The notes below the pieces were generated by a model. The model was given only the letters and a program-made list of their open reading frames with translations, was not told the origin of the DNA and searched no databases. Shown piece by piece: positions 46,593 to 55,310 of a DNA stretch of 64,000 nucleotides. The DNA is from Bacteroidales bacterium (GTDB lineage: Bacteria > Bacteroidota > Bacteroidia > Bacteroidales > VadinHA17). The translations under genes were made by a program, and so were the position numbers. Within the stretch, counting starts at the first letter, position 1, and the number at the start of each line of letters is the position of its first letter. The stretch spans positions 1 to 64,000 of the forward strand of contig JADKBK010000015.1 of assembly GCA_016715075.1 (NCBI GenBank), given 5' to 3'.

Positions 46593-47663
46593 ATGATTCC
46601 ATCCAATCCGATCCTCGGAACAGGTCTTCATGCTGTGGGAGGTATCTCTGCATCAACCTGTTATCTTCCCAATACACAGATCCGCAAGTGGTCGTGGGGA
46701 ACCTTCTGGCTTGTACAGGCGCTCTTTGCCTGGGTAATTATGCCGGTCATCATTGGTTTGCTGACAATCCCCGGATTTTTCTCAATCCTTCATGATGCAC
46801 CATCAAAGCCATTCTGGATGGCCTTCCTGCTCGGGGCAGCATATGGTTTTGGAGGAATGTCTTTCGGTAAGGCAATAAACCATATAGGTTATTCGCTCAC
46901 ATACACCCTTGCAATCGGTATTTCAGCTGTACTTGGTACTATTTTTCCTATGCTTATTTTAGGTGAAATTGGAAGCTATTTTTCGAAGCCCGGCGGTGGT
47001 ATTGTACTTACAGGAATGATCCTGTCACTAATGGGTGTAATCCTTTGCGGCTGGAGCGGCTTTAAGAAGGAGAAGGACCTGAATTCAATGGCAGATCACA
47101 AAACAGGATTTAATATGACCACCGGCCTGCTCCTCACAATTATCGCCGGGGTTCTTTCAGGAGTTTTCAACCTCTCACTGGAATATGGTCAGCCAATAGC
47201 TGATATGGCAGCAAAAAGCGGGGCAGTCAATTTCCAGGGAAATGCAAAAATGATCGTTTCAACCTCCGGCTGCTTTGTTGTGAATCTTATCTGGTTCATT
47301 ATAGCCGGAATAAGGAATGGCACCCTGAAGGAGTTCCTGCCTGACAATGGTCTTTCCCGTACTGAAATACTCCGCAACTGGGCATGGTCTTCCCTGGCAG
47401 GCACCCTGTGGTGTCTCCAGTTCTTCTTTTACGGCCTGGGACATGTAAAGATGGGAAACTTCCAGTTTGCCAGCTGGGTGCTGCATATGTCGATGCTCAT
47501 TTTCTTCAGCTATATTGTCGGAGTGGTGATGAAAGAGTGGAAGGAGGTCAAACCTAAAACAAACTTCATCCTCATCATCGGATTGCTCACGCTTATTGTT
47601 TCATTCTGCATCACCAGCTATGGGAGCTATATCGGAGAACAGATTATCAGTAACAGCCATTAA
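46593..47663 (+). CDS. rhaT: L-rhamnose/proton symporter RhaT-like
   Basis: The 356 residues contain about ten membrane helices and RhaT-family signatures: NPILGTGLHAVGGISASTCY at the start, IRKWSWGTFWLVQALFAW, FWMAFLLGAAYGFGGMSFGK, and ISAVLGTIFPMLILGE. Characterised members bring in L-rhamnose with protons across the inner membrane. No rhamnose kinase, isomerase or aldolase is in the window. Pairing with a GH92 mannosidase suggests the two sugars come from one glycan, or that this member takes a different sugar. The gene follows the mannosidase after 21 bp, in the same transcript. Confidence 0.88.
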   Translation: MIPSNPILGTGLHAVGGISASTCYLPNTQIRKWSWGTFWLVQALFAWVIMPVIIGLLTIPGFFSILHDAPSKPFWMAFLLGAAYGFGGMSFGKAINHIGYSLTYTLAIGISAVLGTIFPMLILGEIGSYFSKPGGGIVLTGMILSLMGVILCGWSGFKKEKDLNSMADHKTGFNMTTGLLLTIIAGVLSGVFNLSLEYGQPIADMAAKSGAVNFQGNAKMIVSTSGCFVVNLIWFIIAGIRNGTLKEFLPDNGLSRTEILRNWAWSSLAGTLWCLQFFFYGLGHVKMGNFQFASWVLHMSMLIFFSYIVGVVMKEWKEVKPKTNFILIIGLLTLIVSFCITSYGSYIGEQIISNSH

Positions 47664-47671
47664 ATAAGAAT

Positions 47672-47761
47672 ATGAGATTCCTCATTAATCCACGATATAA
47701 CTCATAGATTGTGTAAGTGAGTATGGTGGATGAATGCCGGTGGATGAATGAGGAATCTCAT
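47672..47761. repeat. Long inverted repeat downstream of rhaT
   Basis: ATGAGATTCCTCATT (47672-47686) and AATGAGGAATCTCAT (47747-47761) are perfect complements. The pairing extends inward to ATCCAC/GTGGAT after one mismatch. The loop contains a 12-bp direct repeat, GGTGGATGAATG, at about 47726-47737 and 47740-47751. There is no T run, so an ordinary terminator is not evident. Confidence 0.8.
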
Positions 47762-48067
47762 GATCCCAAAACTGCACTTACAAAAAAAGCTGTCAATCTT
47801 AAAGAATCCAATATAAATAAATCTCATTCCATAGGAAAATATCATTATAAAGCGGATATAATAAGGGATCGCAAACCTCTTATGGATATTCTTTGATCCA
47901 TGCTGGATCTGCCCTTTGCTACCTTCTAATGACTACATTTAAAATGATACACGCTAAAAAATAATTGAAAGATGTAAAAACACAGGATGGCAATTTTAAT
48001 AGATAATTGCTACACTCATTAATAGCTAATTACATCAATAAAGAGTTTTTGCATTGTTCTCTTTTAG

Positions 48068-48075
48068 TATCTTTG
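48068..48075 (+). promoter_or_regulatory. Candidate -7 element for the YtxH/holin-like trio
   Basis: TATCTTTG matches TAnnTTTG and is identical to the element before the PspC-PadR operon. A TTTG at 48048-48051 is present with a rather short 16-bp spacer. The start codon is 60 bp further on. Confidence 0.45.
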
Positions 48076-48135
48076 TTTTAGAATGTGTATTCATAATTCG
48101 ATTTGTCTTAGTAATTAATTTTTAAGTTAAAGAAT

Positions 48136-48390
48136 ATGAAATCAGGTAATTCATTTTTAACAGGTTTACTGGCAGGAGCCGCTATTGGCGGTATAGTCGC
48201 ATTGCTTTATGCACCCAAAAGCGGGAAAGAGACACGTGAACAGATAAAAAAGAAATTTGACGAGCTTGAAAAAGAGCTGGAGAATCTGAAAGGGCAGGCT
48301 GGCCAGAAAGCCGGCAAGATGAAAGATGACCTGGCTGATAAGCTTGCAGAGCTGCAGAGAGAAATTGAAATTCTGTCACAACAAATTTAA
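48136..48390 (+). CDS. YtxH domain protein
   Basis: The 84 residues begin with a glycine-rich membrane segment (FLTGLLAGAAIGGIVALLYA) followed by PKSGKETREQIKKKFDELEK, the YtxH/GvpP-like signature, then a long charged coiled coil. Family members are small inner-membrane proteins, often induced by stress. It is the first gene of a tight three-gene group (14-bp gap, then an overlap) that also includes a holin-superfamily-like protein, an arrangement common in Bacteroidota and not a sign of prophage. Confidence 0.9.
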   Translation: MKSGNSFLTGLLAGAAIGGIVALLYAPKSGKETREQIKKKFDELEKELENLKGQAGQKAGKMKDDLADKLAELQREIEILSQQI

Positions 48391-48404
48391 ACATAGCCTG
48401 CACT

Positions 48405-48764
48405 ATGGTGGAAAACATAGATAATATCCGAAAAGAGGTTCAGGAATACATTGAGGTAAAGCTGGACCTTATCAGACTGCATACTGCTGAAAATCTTGCA
48501 AGGTTATTGAGCAGTGCCTCAACATTAGTAATTGCAGGATATCTGGCCTTCTTTGTTCTTATGTTTTTATCTTTTGCCGGAGGATTCTTTTTAGGCACGC
48601 TGCTTCATTCAAATGAGGCAGGATTTATGTGCGTGGCAGGGTTTTATTTCCTGCTGCTTGTACTTTTCCTGATATTCAGGAAGAAGATTGTAGAAAAACC
48701 AGTTATACAAGCCGTTGTGAGACTGATGTTCCCAAAATTCGATGATTATGAAAACAAACAGTAA
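48405..48764 (+). CDS. Phage holin superfamily III-like membrane protein
   Basis: The 119 residues show an N-terminal amphipathic helix (VQEYIEVKLDLIRLHTAENL), two strong membrane helices (about 40-62 and 72-92) and a basic tail (FRKKIVEKPVIQAVV). This matches Phage_holin_3_6/Actinobacterial holin-X-like chromosomal proteins, which are not linked to lysis here. It sits between YtxH and a small charged protein and probably works with them at the inner membrane. The 3' end overlaps the next gene by about 20 bp, so they are coupled. Confidence 0.85.
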   Translation: MVENIDNIRKEVQEYIEVKLDLIRLHTAENLARLLSSASTLVIAGYLAFFVLMFLSFAGGFFLGTLLHSNEAGFMCVAGFYFLLLVLFLIFRKKIVEKPVIQAVVRLMFPKFDDYENKQ

Positions 48765-48996
48765 CCACCCGTATCATTCAATTGAATCATTTGAGGATTT
48801 TCGTTTTGAAAGGGAAAGACTGCTCCTTAAGACCCGATTGATCGAGGCAAAGATAAACATGGAAATAGTTCTTATCAGGCAATACTTTTCAGTCTCTAAC
48901 ATCCTGGTCTCATTAACCAGGGACATTGTCCTTCCAAAGATTTCAGAATTCCTGGGTTCCTTGTCTCAAAAGATACGCAATGATTCAAATCAATAA
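48742..48996 (+). CDS. Small charged protein downstream of holin-like gene
   Basis: The 84-residue product begins inside the preceding gene; a start two codons later (48748, MKTNSNHPYHS) is equally possible. It has a charged helix (RFERERLLLKTRLIEAKINM) then a hydrophobic amphipathic segment (FSVSNILVSLTRDIVLPKIS). I recognise no domain, but small proteins of this size regularly follow YtxH and holin-like genes in Bacteroidota. A membrane-peripheral role with those partners is inferred from position only. Confidence 0.65.
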   Translation: MIMKTNSNHPYHSIESFEDFRFERERLLLKTRLIEAKINMEIVLIRQYFSVSNILVSLTRDIVLPKISEFLGSLSQKIRNDSNQ

Positions 48997-49435
48997 TAAC
49001 TTATTCAATCGGACATTCTGACATATCTCCTGATTTTGGAATATACTGAAAATTGTAAATAATGCATTTCAACTCTAATTGTTTTAATAAAGTTAATTGC
49101 CTCTCTAAGATTTCCCTGTGAAACTAAAGGCAACATCATTTAACCCCGGCAGGTTCTTAACCAGGAAGCAGGCAGTTTCCTTTATATACGAATGAAAACA
49201 TTAACCCTTGCCGAAAGATAAACTTGAGACTGTTACTATCCAATAACATCCCGGAATGGAAATTTATTAAAGATTTAATACCTCTTCCTGAAAGATCTGC
49301 CCTATTCATCCAAATATTTGCAGAGAGCCATTGTTCTCTTGAAATTTTTACAAATCTTTCGGATTAAGTGTAAGACCAGGCTCTTTGGCCTGACAATTGA
49401 TATAACTTTACCTGAAATGAAATTTTTAATATCGA
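48997..49435. other. Gene-free AT-rich stretch
   Basis: No reading frame, hairpin, tRNA-like fold or repeat that I can support is visible in these 439 bases. The end presumably carries the promoter of the DUF4251 gene, but no TAnnTTTG match is clear. Confidence 0.4.
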
Positions 49436-49963
49436 ATGAATATGAAAGCTAAAATCTCATCTATAATGATCCTGCTGTCACTGATTCTGACATCAGCATT
49501 TTCCCAGGAGAAATCCAAAAAAGAGCTGAAAGAAGAAGAATTGCTTAGTAAACAGGCAGAAATTGAAACACTTGTCAATTCTAAGGATTTCGTCTTCGTC
49601 GCTAAATATGCCTTGCCCATGGGTGTTTCACAAGTTAATCTTTCATCCAATCCCAATTATGTAAAGTTTAATTCCGAGCTGATGGATGGATATATGCCAT
49701 TCTTCGGAACAGCTACTGCAGCTATTGGATTGGGAGGTGATAACACGATAAAATTCAGGGATAAGCCGGAATCTTTAAACATTGAAAAAAAGAAAAAGAA
49801 TTTTCAGATTGAGGCAAGAGTCAAGGGAGAAAATGATGTTTACAGACTCTCCTTATCTGTGAGTTTCACAGGAAACTCTTCACTGACAATAATAAGCAAT
49901 AACCGCGGCACAATCTCCTATCAGGGAGAGATCTTCCCCCCGGAAACTATCAGATCCAAATAA
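49436..49963 (+). CDS. DUF4251 domain secreted protein
   Basis: The 175-residue protein has a signal peptide (cleaved near SAFSQ) and a charged linker (EKSKKELKEEELLSKQAEIE). The DUF4251 pattern follows: VNSKDFVFVAKYALPMGVSQ, NYVKFNSELMDGYMPFFGTA, then beta strands ending ISNNRGTISYQGEIFPPE. The family is Bacteroidota-specific and has no known function; it is predicted periplasmic or surface-exposed. An alternative ATG two codons downstream (49442) is possible. It converges on the cytochrome operon with a 9-bp gap. Confidence 0.88.
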   Translation: MNMKAKISSIMILLSLILTSAFSQEKSKKELKEEELLSKQAEIETLVNSKDFVFVAKYALPMGVSQVNLSSNPNYVKFNSELMDGYMPFFGTATAAIGLGGDNTIKFRDKPESLNIEKKKKNFQIEARVKGENDVYRLSLSVSFTGNSSLTIISNNRGTISYQGEIFPPETIRSK

Positions 49964-49972
49964 AAGTCTGTT

Positions 49973-52267
49973 TTATTTACCGGCAAGCTCCTGCAGCTGC
50001 TTTCCAACAGGATTGGCGGGATATTTCACTGCCAGCTGTCCTGCGTAGAAAGCAGCTTTTGAATTCATCCTGTTTTCAAGGTAGAAGGTACATATGGCGT
50101 ACAGGAAATCATAATTACCGGGTTCCTTATCAAGGGCTTTGAGCAGATATTCCTCAGCCACTTTTTTGTTCCCCTGGGAATTTTCAAGCAGAGCCAGATT
50201 ATAAAGGATCCTGTGCTCTTCAGGCAACAAGCCGACAGCTTTCAGAAAATATTTTCGACTCTCCTCAATATTTCCTTTTTCAGCCAGCAGAAGGGCAAGT
50301 GAATAACAGACCTGATGTATCTCAGGATTATCATTCAGAACCTCGCGTAGTAGTTTCTCTGCCTCATCATTTTTTCCCTGCTGGTTGTAAACATTTGCCA
50401 GGTTCACTTTTGCCATATAAAACAGGTTATCAATCCTGATAGCTGACCTGTATGATTCAGCTGCCCTCTCCAGATCGCCTGCATTTGCATACATAATTGC
50501 GAGATTATAGCGTCCTCCCGGGAAATCAGATACATAAAGGTTAACATCTCTGTATTCCTGTAGGGCTTCTCTCCTGGCCTTCTTAACCGGGTCACTTAAC
50601 TGCTCCTCAGGGACTGCCGAAAGCCTGATGGCAGCTTCAATCCTTATTCCCTTCACAGGGTCATTCAGGAGTGGTTTCACAAGCTTTTCAAATGATTTAA
50701 TATCCTCCTGGTTAAAGCCATTTATAGCAGAATGACGCACAAGGGATGCAGGATCCGAAAGAGCTTTTTCCATTGCTCTTCTGCTCAGGGAATCGTTAAA
50801 ATTTGCCAGTAGCGAAACAGCGGTAGCTCTTACCATAAGAGGGAAAAGCTCATTCCCGGCATAAAGTATCAGATCGGGAATGGCTTTAGGATCCATCCTG
50901 TTTGCAGCAGCAAATGTTTCTCCATAGTGTGGACGCTTCCTCGTCCCATACCATTTATCAATATAACCCCGAGACCATTTTACAGATTTATCCTTATGAC
51001 AGTCGTTGCATGCGTTTGGTGTACCTATGCTGGCAGTAAGATCGGGTCTCGGGTTCCTGAAACTGTGATCCCGTCGGTAATCATTCCCCATATAGAACCG
51101 GCCAACCATATGACAATTAACACATTGAGAACCTGTTCCTTGTAAATATTCAGGCTTCCCCCTGTTGATAAGGGCAGCAGCGCCTGCAACCTGCATTTTA
51201 TGATAATGATGGGATGAATTATCATAAATATCCGGCCTGTGACATTTAAGGCAGAGCTGGTTGTCAGGCTTAAGTGTTTTAACGGAATGGGAATCATGAC
51301 AGTCGTTGCACTTGATACCCTTCTCAAACATCTTGCTCTGGGTAAAGGAAGCATATTCATAATCCTCCTCGAGTATCTGTCCGTCGGCATGATAGACAGG
51401 AGATATAATAAGCTGGGGGACAATGTAATTTAGAAGATCTTCATTATTGTTGTCATAATCGCTCATAATTGAGCGTCGTGAATGACATCGTGTGCAAACG
51501 TTTAAAAGCTCCTTATTATCCAGATTACGGGTTCTTACAATCAGTCCTGTATTAACATCGTCAAGCCTTGATCCTTCCGGCAGACTGGCCCATTCAATAT
51601 GTCCTGATGCCGGTCCGTGACAAGCTTCACAGCTTACATCAATCTCCGACCAGGTGGTCCTGTAAGTATTTGTTTGCGGGTCAAAGTTCTTTTGCAGATT
51701 TGTTGAATGGCAGTCTGCACACATTCCATTCCAGTTCTGAGCCTGGTTGGTCCAGTAAAGCCAGTTGTCGGGCTTTATCTCCTGCCCGCTGTAAACAGTA
51801 TCACCCAGGTGAAACCATCGCTTCCTTTCCGTATCCCAGGCAATCGGAAGGCACTGAAGTTTTCCTCCTTCAAAAGGCACCAGGTACTGCTGCAACGGGG
51901 TATAACCGAATGTATAGGCAACCTGAAAATCTTCGAATTTACCATCCGGACCGTTGGTATTCACAAAGTATTTACCCTCTTTCCGGAACATACGGTGTGT
52001 CTGGCCATTATGCCTGAATTCGCAATTTTCAAAATTACCGAGTACTGTTGAAGCCGATGCTGTATCCATGGCAAGGTCGTGGTGAGAACCCGCCCAGAGG
52101 TCATCTTCCTTCTTATGACACTCAACACATGATGCCCGTCCTGTATAGAATGGTCCTGACTTTGTAACCGGCCCTGATCTCTCAATATATTTGCGCGCAA
52201 GATATGCAGGGAATGCCAGCACAATTACCACTGTTGCGATAAATCCAGTCTTCTTCCAGTAACTCAT
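49973..52267 (-). CDS. Octaheme cytochrome c with TPR repeats
   Basis: I start at ATG 52267 (MSYWKKTGF...), a membrane anchor near the N-terminus; a start at 52285 would overlap the Rieske gene. Counting from 52285, eight CxxCH heme motifs lie near residues 53, 189, 219, 264, 326, 345, 388 and 426. The first, in CVECHKKEDDLWAGSHHDLA, looks like a cytochrome c554-type domain. HEAT-like helices (about 460-560) and TPR repeats (about 585-765, AIMYANAGDLERAAESYRSA) follow. It is the last gene of an operon with cytochrome b and Rieske subunits, so it probably passes electrons to or from that complex in the periplasm. Confidence 0.92.
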   Translation of the reverse strand: MSYWKKTGFIATVVIVLAFPAYLARKYIERSGPVTKSGPFYTGRASCVECHKKEDDLWAGSHHDLAMDTASASTVLGNFENCEFRHNGQTHRMFRKEGKYFVNTNGPDGKFEDFQVAYTFGYTPLQQYLVPFEGGKLQCLPIAWDTERKRWFHLGDTVYSGQEIKPDNWLYWTNQAQNWNGMCADCHSTNLQKNFDPQTNTYRTTWSEIDVSCEACHGPASGHIEWASLPEGSRLDDVNTGLIVRTRNLDNKELLNVCTRCHSRRSIMSDYDNNNEDLLNYIVPQLIISPVYHADGQILEEDYEYASFTQSKMFEKGIKCNDCHDSHSVKTLKPDNQLCLKCHRPDIYDNSSHHYHKMQVAGAAALINRGKPEYLQGTGSQCVNCHMVGRFYMGNDYRRDHSFRNPRPDLTASIGTPNACNDCHKDKSVKWSRGYIDKWYGTRKRPHYGETFAAANRMDPKAIPDLILYAGNELFPLMVRATAVSLLANFNDSLSRRAMEKALSDPASLVRHSAINGFNQEDIKSFEKLVKPLLNDPVKGIRIEAAIRLSAVPEEQLSDPVKKARREALQEYRDVNLYVSDFPGGRYNLAIMYANAGDLERAAESYRSAIRIDNLFYMAKVNLANVYNQQGKNDEAEKLLREVLNDNPEIHQVCYSLALLLAEKGNIEESRKYFLKAVGLLPEEHRILYNLALLENSQGNKKVAEEYLLKALDKEPGNYDFLYAICTFYLENRMNSKAAFYAGQLAVKYPANPVGKQLQELAGK

Positions 52268-52274
52268 TCTCTGA

Positions 52275-52799
52275 TCAGATGGCATAGGTTACCTGGTTAT
52301 TTTCAAATTTTTTGCGACTCTTCTTTTGTCCCAGGTCAACCTTTATTTTCCCTCCCTCAATCAGCACAGGGAAATAATCGAGTGCCCTTGGTGCTGGTGA
52401 ATTGATAACATTGCCTACCCTGTCAAAAGCAGATGAATGGCATGGGCATACAAACTGGTTCCTGGTTTTATCCCATAATACCGAACACCCGAGGTGTGAA
52501 CATATCAGTGAAAGCGCAAGAAAACCGCCATCTTCCGATCTGATGAGAAAGAACTTATTTACCCTGTCGGCAGTTACAGAATTGATTGGGAAATCTTCAA
52601 TATTGCCTGCAACCTTAAAATTGAGCTCTGGATGATCTTTGAGGTTCTTCCTTCCGGGCCTTAACATGCTTATTGTAAAAAAAGCAAGCTCTGCCAGAGC
52701 CACCAGACCAAGAATCTTCCAGATCCGTGAAAGGAATTTCCGCCGTCCGGTAGTTTCAATATTATTTGGTTCAATATGTCTGCTTATTTTATGTTTCAT
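52275..52799 (-). CDS. Rieske 2Fe-2S protein of a cytochrome bc-type complex
   Basis: The start at 52799 (MKHKISRHIEPNN) avoids overlap with the cytochrome b gene; 52823 is the alternative. A Tat-like RRKFLSRIWKI precedes the membrane anchor (ILGLVALAELAFFTISML), as in other Rieske subunits. The cluster ligands are clear: CSHLGC and CPCHSSAFD, near residues 107-112 and 124-132 of the longer form. The protein moves electrons from quinol toward the multiheme cytochrome encoded next. Gaps of 5 and 7 bp on the two sides show a tight operon. Confidence 0.95.
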   Translation of the reverse strand: MKHKISRHIEPNNIETTGRRKFLSRIWKILGLVALAELAFFTISMLRPGRKNLKDHPELNFKVAGNIEDFPINSVTADRVNKFFLIRSEDGGFLALSLICSHLGCSVLWDKTRNQFVCPCHSSAFDRVGNVINSPAPRALDYFPVLIEGGKIKVDLGQKKSRKKFENNQVTYAI

Positions 52800-52804
52800 T
52801 CTAA

Positions 52805-54106
52805 TTAGATCATCCATGGCCAAATCAGTTTCATTCCCTCTCCCCTGAAGAAAATACCCGTTAATGACAATACCGTATAAGACATTACCATGATAATCAT
52901 TATGGACTGGATAGATTCCGAGCGGTTAAGTGAGAACTTCTTCTTCAGAAATTTCATATAGAGGAAAATGGTTCCAATAATTATAATAAACGGGACGAGA
53001 CCAGTCGTAATAATTGAAGGAACTACCTTCATCACAGTCTCAGGGTCGGGCAATAATTCACTTACGGCAATGAAAAATATTGTAAAGATAAATCCTGAGG
53101 CTGCTGCAAACTTCCCTGCATTTTTCCCGCGATCTGACAAAAACCAAATGCCATGGTTATTATCAGATAGCTTTATATAGGGAAGCCAGAAGCTCCCAAT
53201 GAGTAAGGTCAGAGGGAAAACAACCACTGCGAAGAAAGGATGAAAATGTATAAGCAATTCCTGCAATCCTAAAAAATACCATGGCGCTTTAGCAGGGTTA
53301 GGACTGAATGAAGGGTTTGCCCTTTCGCGTAACGGGGCATCGAAAAGAACGCTTAATACAAGTAAAAATGCAAGAAGCACCAGGGCAACAACAAATTCCC
53401 TTTCGACGAGATTTGGCTGGGTATCGACCAGAGCGGACTCAGCATTTTTGTCTGACACAATTACTCCACCGGCCTTACGTATCCGCCAGAAATGATACCC
53501 CATCATAACAATCATTAATAAAGGAATTATACCCGTATGCAGATTAAAAAAATTTGAAAGGGTGACACTTCCAATCTCATTTCCCCCGAGAAGCGCCTCT
53601 TTTATCGGGCTTCCTATCAGCGGAATATATTGTAAAAGGCTTGTACATATTGTTACTGCCCAGTATGAGAGCTGGTCCCAGGGAAGAAGGTAGCCGGTGA
53701 AATTTGATAAAATGACCAGTACCAGCAATAGCATTCCAAAGATCCATGTTGCATGCCTTGGCTTACGATATGCTCCTGTAAAAAACACCCTGAGCAAATG
53801 GAGGAATGTTATCCATAGCAACAGGATGGCACTCCAGTGGTGAATATTATGGGCCAGCTTGCCAAATAAAAGTCCATCATTTATATTAAGAACTGAGTTA
53901 TAGGCACCTTCAGGAGAAGGGATATAATGAAATTTGAGTAAAAGTCCTGTAAAAACCTGTATAACCACAAGAAGTGCAGCCATTCCGCCCAGACCAAATG
54001 TCAGTTTAAAATCCAGAGTTGATATCCTCACCTTTCCGGGATGAAGGTGAAGGATTAAGTTATACCATGGGCTGGACTGTTTTATATTTGAAGAGTTTCC
54101 TGTCAT
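52805..54106 (-). CDS. Cytochrome b subunit of a bc-type complex
   Basis: The 433 residues span both the b6-like N-terminal part and the C-terminal (subunit IV-like) part, with about eight membrane helices plus an extra final one. Heme-ligand histidines appear in NIHHWSAILLLWITFLHLLR (helix B) and FNLHTGIIPLLMIVMMGYHF (helix D). The Qo-site PEWY motif is replaced by PNPAKAPWYFLGLQELL, as in many cytochrome b6-type proteins. First gene of the operon, and the quinol-oxidising core of the complex. A TATTTTTG -7-like sequence on the minus strand at 54141-54148 is a weak promoter candidate. Confidence 0.95.
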   Translation of the reverse strand: MTGNSSNIKQSSPWYNLILHLHPGKVRISTLDFKLTFGLGGMAALLVVIQVFTGLLLKFHYIPSPEGAYNSVLNINDGLLFGKLAHNIHHWSAILLLWITFLHLLRVFFTGAYRKPRHATWIFGMLLLVLVILSNFTGYLLPWDQLSYWAVTICTSLLQYIPLIGSPIKEALLGGNEIGSVTLSNFFNLHTGIIPLLMIVMMGYHFWRIRKAGGVIVSDKNAESALVDTQPNLVEREFVVALVLLAFLLVLSVLFDAPLRERANPSFSPNPAKAPWYFLGLQELLIHFHPFFAVVVFPLTLLIGSFWLPYIKLSDNNHGIWFLSDRGKNAGKFAAASGFIFTIFFIAVSELLPDPETVMKVVPSIITTGLVPFIIIIGTIFLYMKFLKKKFSLNRSESIQSIMIIMVMSYTVLSLTGIFFRGEGMKLIWPWMI

Positions 54107-54314
54107 TTATGGCAAGAGTGGATAGTAGGTATGCCTCAAACAAAAATAGCTTTTTTATTAAATCATTCCGATCCTTAGCGGGGAATCTTCATTCATGCTT
54201 ACGGCAGGATTGCATTTTAGGCATATTTTAGAACCGATATCAACCACAATATATGACGGGTTATAACTAACTTTGAATTTTAGTTTATAAATTTGACAAA
54301 CAAAAAGAAAAACA

Positions 54315-54614
54315 ATGGAAAACCGCAAGGATTATATCGACAAGATGGCAGCCCGGCTCAAGGAGTGGGACACTGAAATTCAAAAATTTGAGGCAAAGGC
54401 TGAAACGGCAAAAGCTGATGTTAAAGCATCATATAATCAGCAGATTAATGAATTGCGCCTCAAAAAAGAAGAAGCTCAGCTGAAGCTGAAGAAAATCCAG
54501 GATGCCGGAGAAGACGCATGGGAAGAGCTTAAAGACGGAGCAGAAAAAAGCTGGGATATATTTGAAGATGCTGTAAAGAGCGCATGGGGGAAATTAAAAC
54601 AGGAAAAACCCTGA
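54315..54614 (+). CDS. Small coiled-coil protein, stress-response (sll1863-like)
   Basis: The 99 residues are almost entirely charged helix with heptad pattern (KMAARLKEWDTEIQKFEAKA, QINELRLKKEEAQLKLKKIQ) and end in a Trp-containing repeat (GEDAWEELKDG, SWDIFEDAVKSAWGKLKQ). This matches small cytosolic coiled-coil proteins described as sll1863-type stress proteins. Two TAnnTTTG-like sequences (54268-54275 and 54288-54295) lie just upstream. It is 32 bp before the rhodanese gene and may share its transcript. Confidence 0.75.
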   Translation: MENRKDYIDKMAARLKEWDTEIQKFEAKAETAKADVKASYNQQINELRLKKEEAQLKLKKIQDAGEDAWEELKDGAEKSWDIFEDAVKSAWGKLKQEKP

Positions 54615-54646
54615 ACCTGGAAAAATTCTCACAAAAAACATAAAAT

Positions 54647-55273
54647 ATGATGAAAGTTAAGGACCTGGAGGAATCCGGAGCCAGATACAGCCTGTTCGGC
54701 TTATCAGTTATCCATATGACCTTAATCAGTCTCTTTGCGATACAAGTGGTCAATGGACAGGTATCTAAATCAGAAATTCCAAAAGAGAAGCAGACAACCC
54801 TGGGTCTTTACTTAACAGCAAGGGAAGCGTATGAGAAATGGAAAGCCGATCCTGACAAAATCAGGATCCTCGACGTCCGTACACCGGAAGAGTATCTTTT
54901 TGTAGGCCACACGGAAATGGCCTGGAATGTCCCCTTGCTCTTTCAGTCATGGGAATGGGACGCCGGGAAGAATCACTTTACCATGAAGCCAAATCCTGAC
55001 TTTATTTCACTGGTGAAAAAAATTGCCGGTCCAACCGATACCATACTTGTCACATGCAGATCCGGTGGCCGAAGTGCTAAAGCAGTTAATAAACTGGCAG
55101 AAGCAGGGTTCAAAAATGTTTACAGTATTACCGATGGTATGGAAGGTGATGTGATCGATGATCCTGAAAGTGTTTTTCAGGGTAAGAGGTTAAAAAACGG
55201 ATGGAAGAATTCCGGAATACCGTGGACATATACTGTAGACCCTGAGAAAATGTTTTTGCCTGAAAAGAAGTAA
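54647..55273 (+). CDS. Secreted rhodanese-like sulfurtransferase
   Basis: The 208-residue product has a rhodanese fold with ILDVRTPEEYLFVGHTEMAW and the catalytic loop LVTCRSGGRSAKAVN (active Cys near residue 137). The N-terminus is hydrophobic; starting at 54716 (MTLISLFAIQVVNGQ) would give a standard signal peptide, while the longer form from 54647 has a polar lead of 23 residues. A long insert (QSWEWDAGKNHFTMKPNPDF) sits between the two hallmark motifs. It moves or binds sulfane sulfur, probably in the periplasm; acceptor unknown. Confidence 0.85.
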   Translation: MMKVKDLEESGARYSLFGLSVIHMTLISLFAIQVVNGQVSKSEIPKEKQTTLGLYLTAREAYEKWKADPDKIRILDVRTPEEYLFVGHTEMAWNVPLLFQSWEWDAGKNHFTMKPNPDFISLVKKIAGPTDTILVTCRSGGRSAKAVNKLAEAGFKNVYSITDGMEGDVIDDPESVFQGKRLKNGWKNSGIPWTYTVDPEKMFLPEKK

Positions 55274-55310
55274 GTATTACATCCTGATCAGCAGGAACAG
55301 GGATTGCTAA

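Larger units (their letters stand above)
47664..48135. other. Gene-free stretch with inverted repeat and AT-rich leader
   Basis: The first third holds the long inverted repeat at 47672-47761. The rest is AT-rich, without a convincing reading frame, and ends with a -7-like element at 48068-48075 for the YtxH gene. Confidence 0.5.

Noticed and set aside
48136..48996. Prophage remnant suggested by a holin-like gene
   Set aside because: YtxH, the holin-superfamily-like protein and a small charged protein are a common chromosomal trio in Bacteroidota. No other phage gene, integrase or attachment site is present.
48997..49435. Possible small RNA in a 439-bp gene-free stretch
   Set aside because: I saw no stable hairpin, promoter-plus-terminator pair or repeat to support a transcript.
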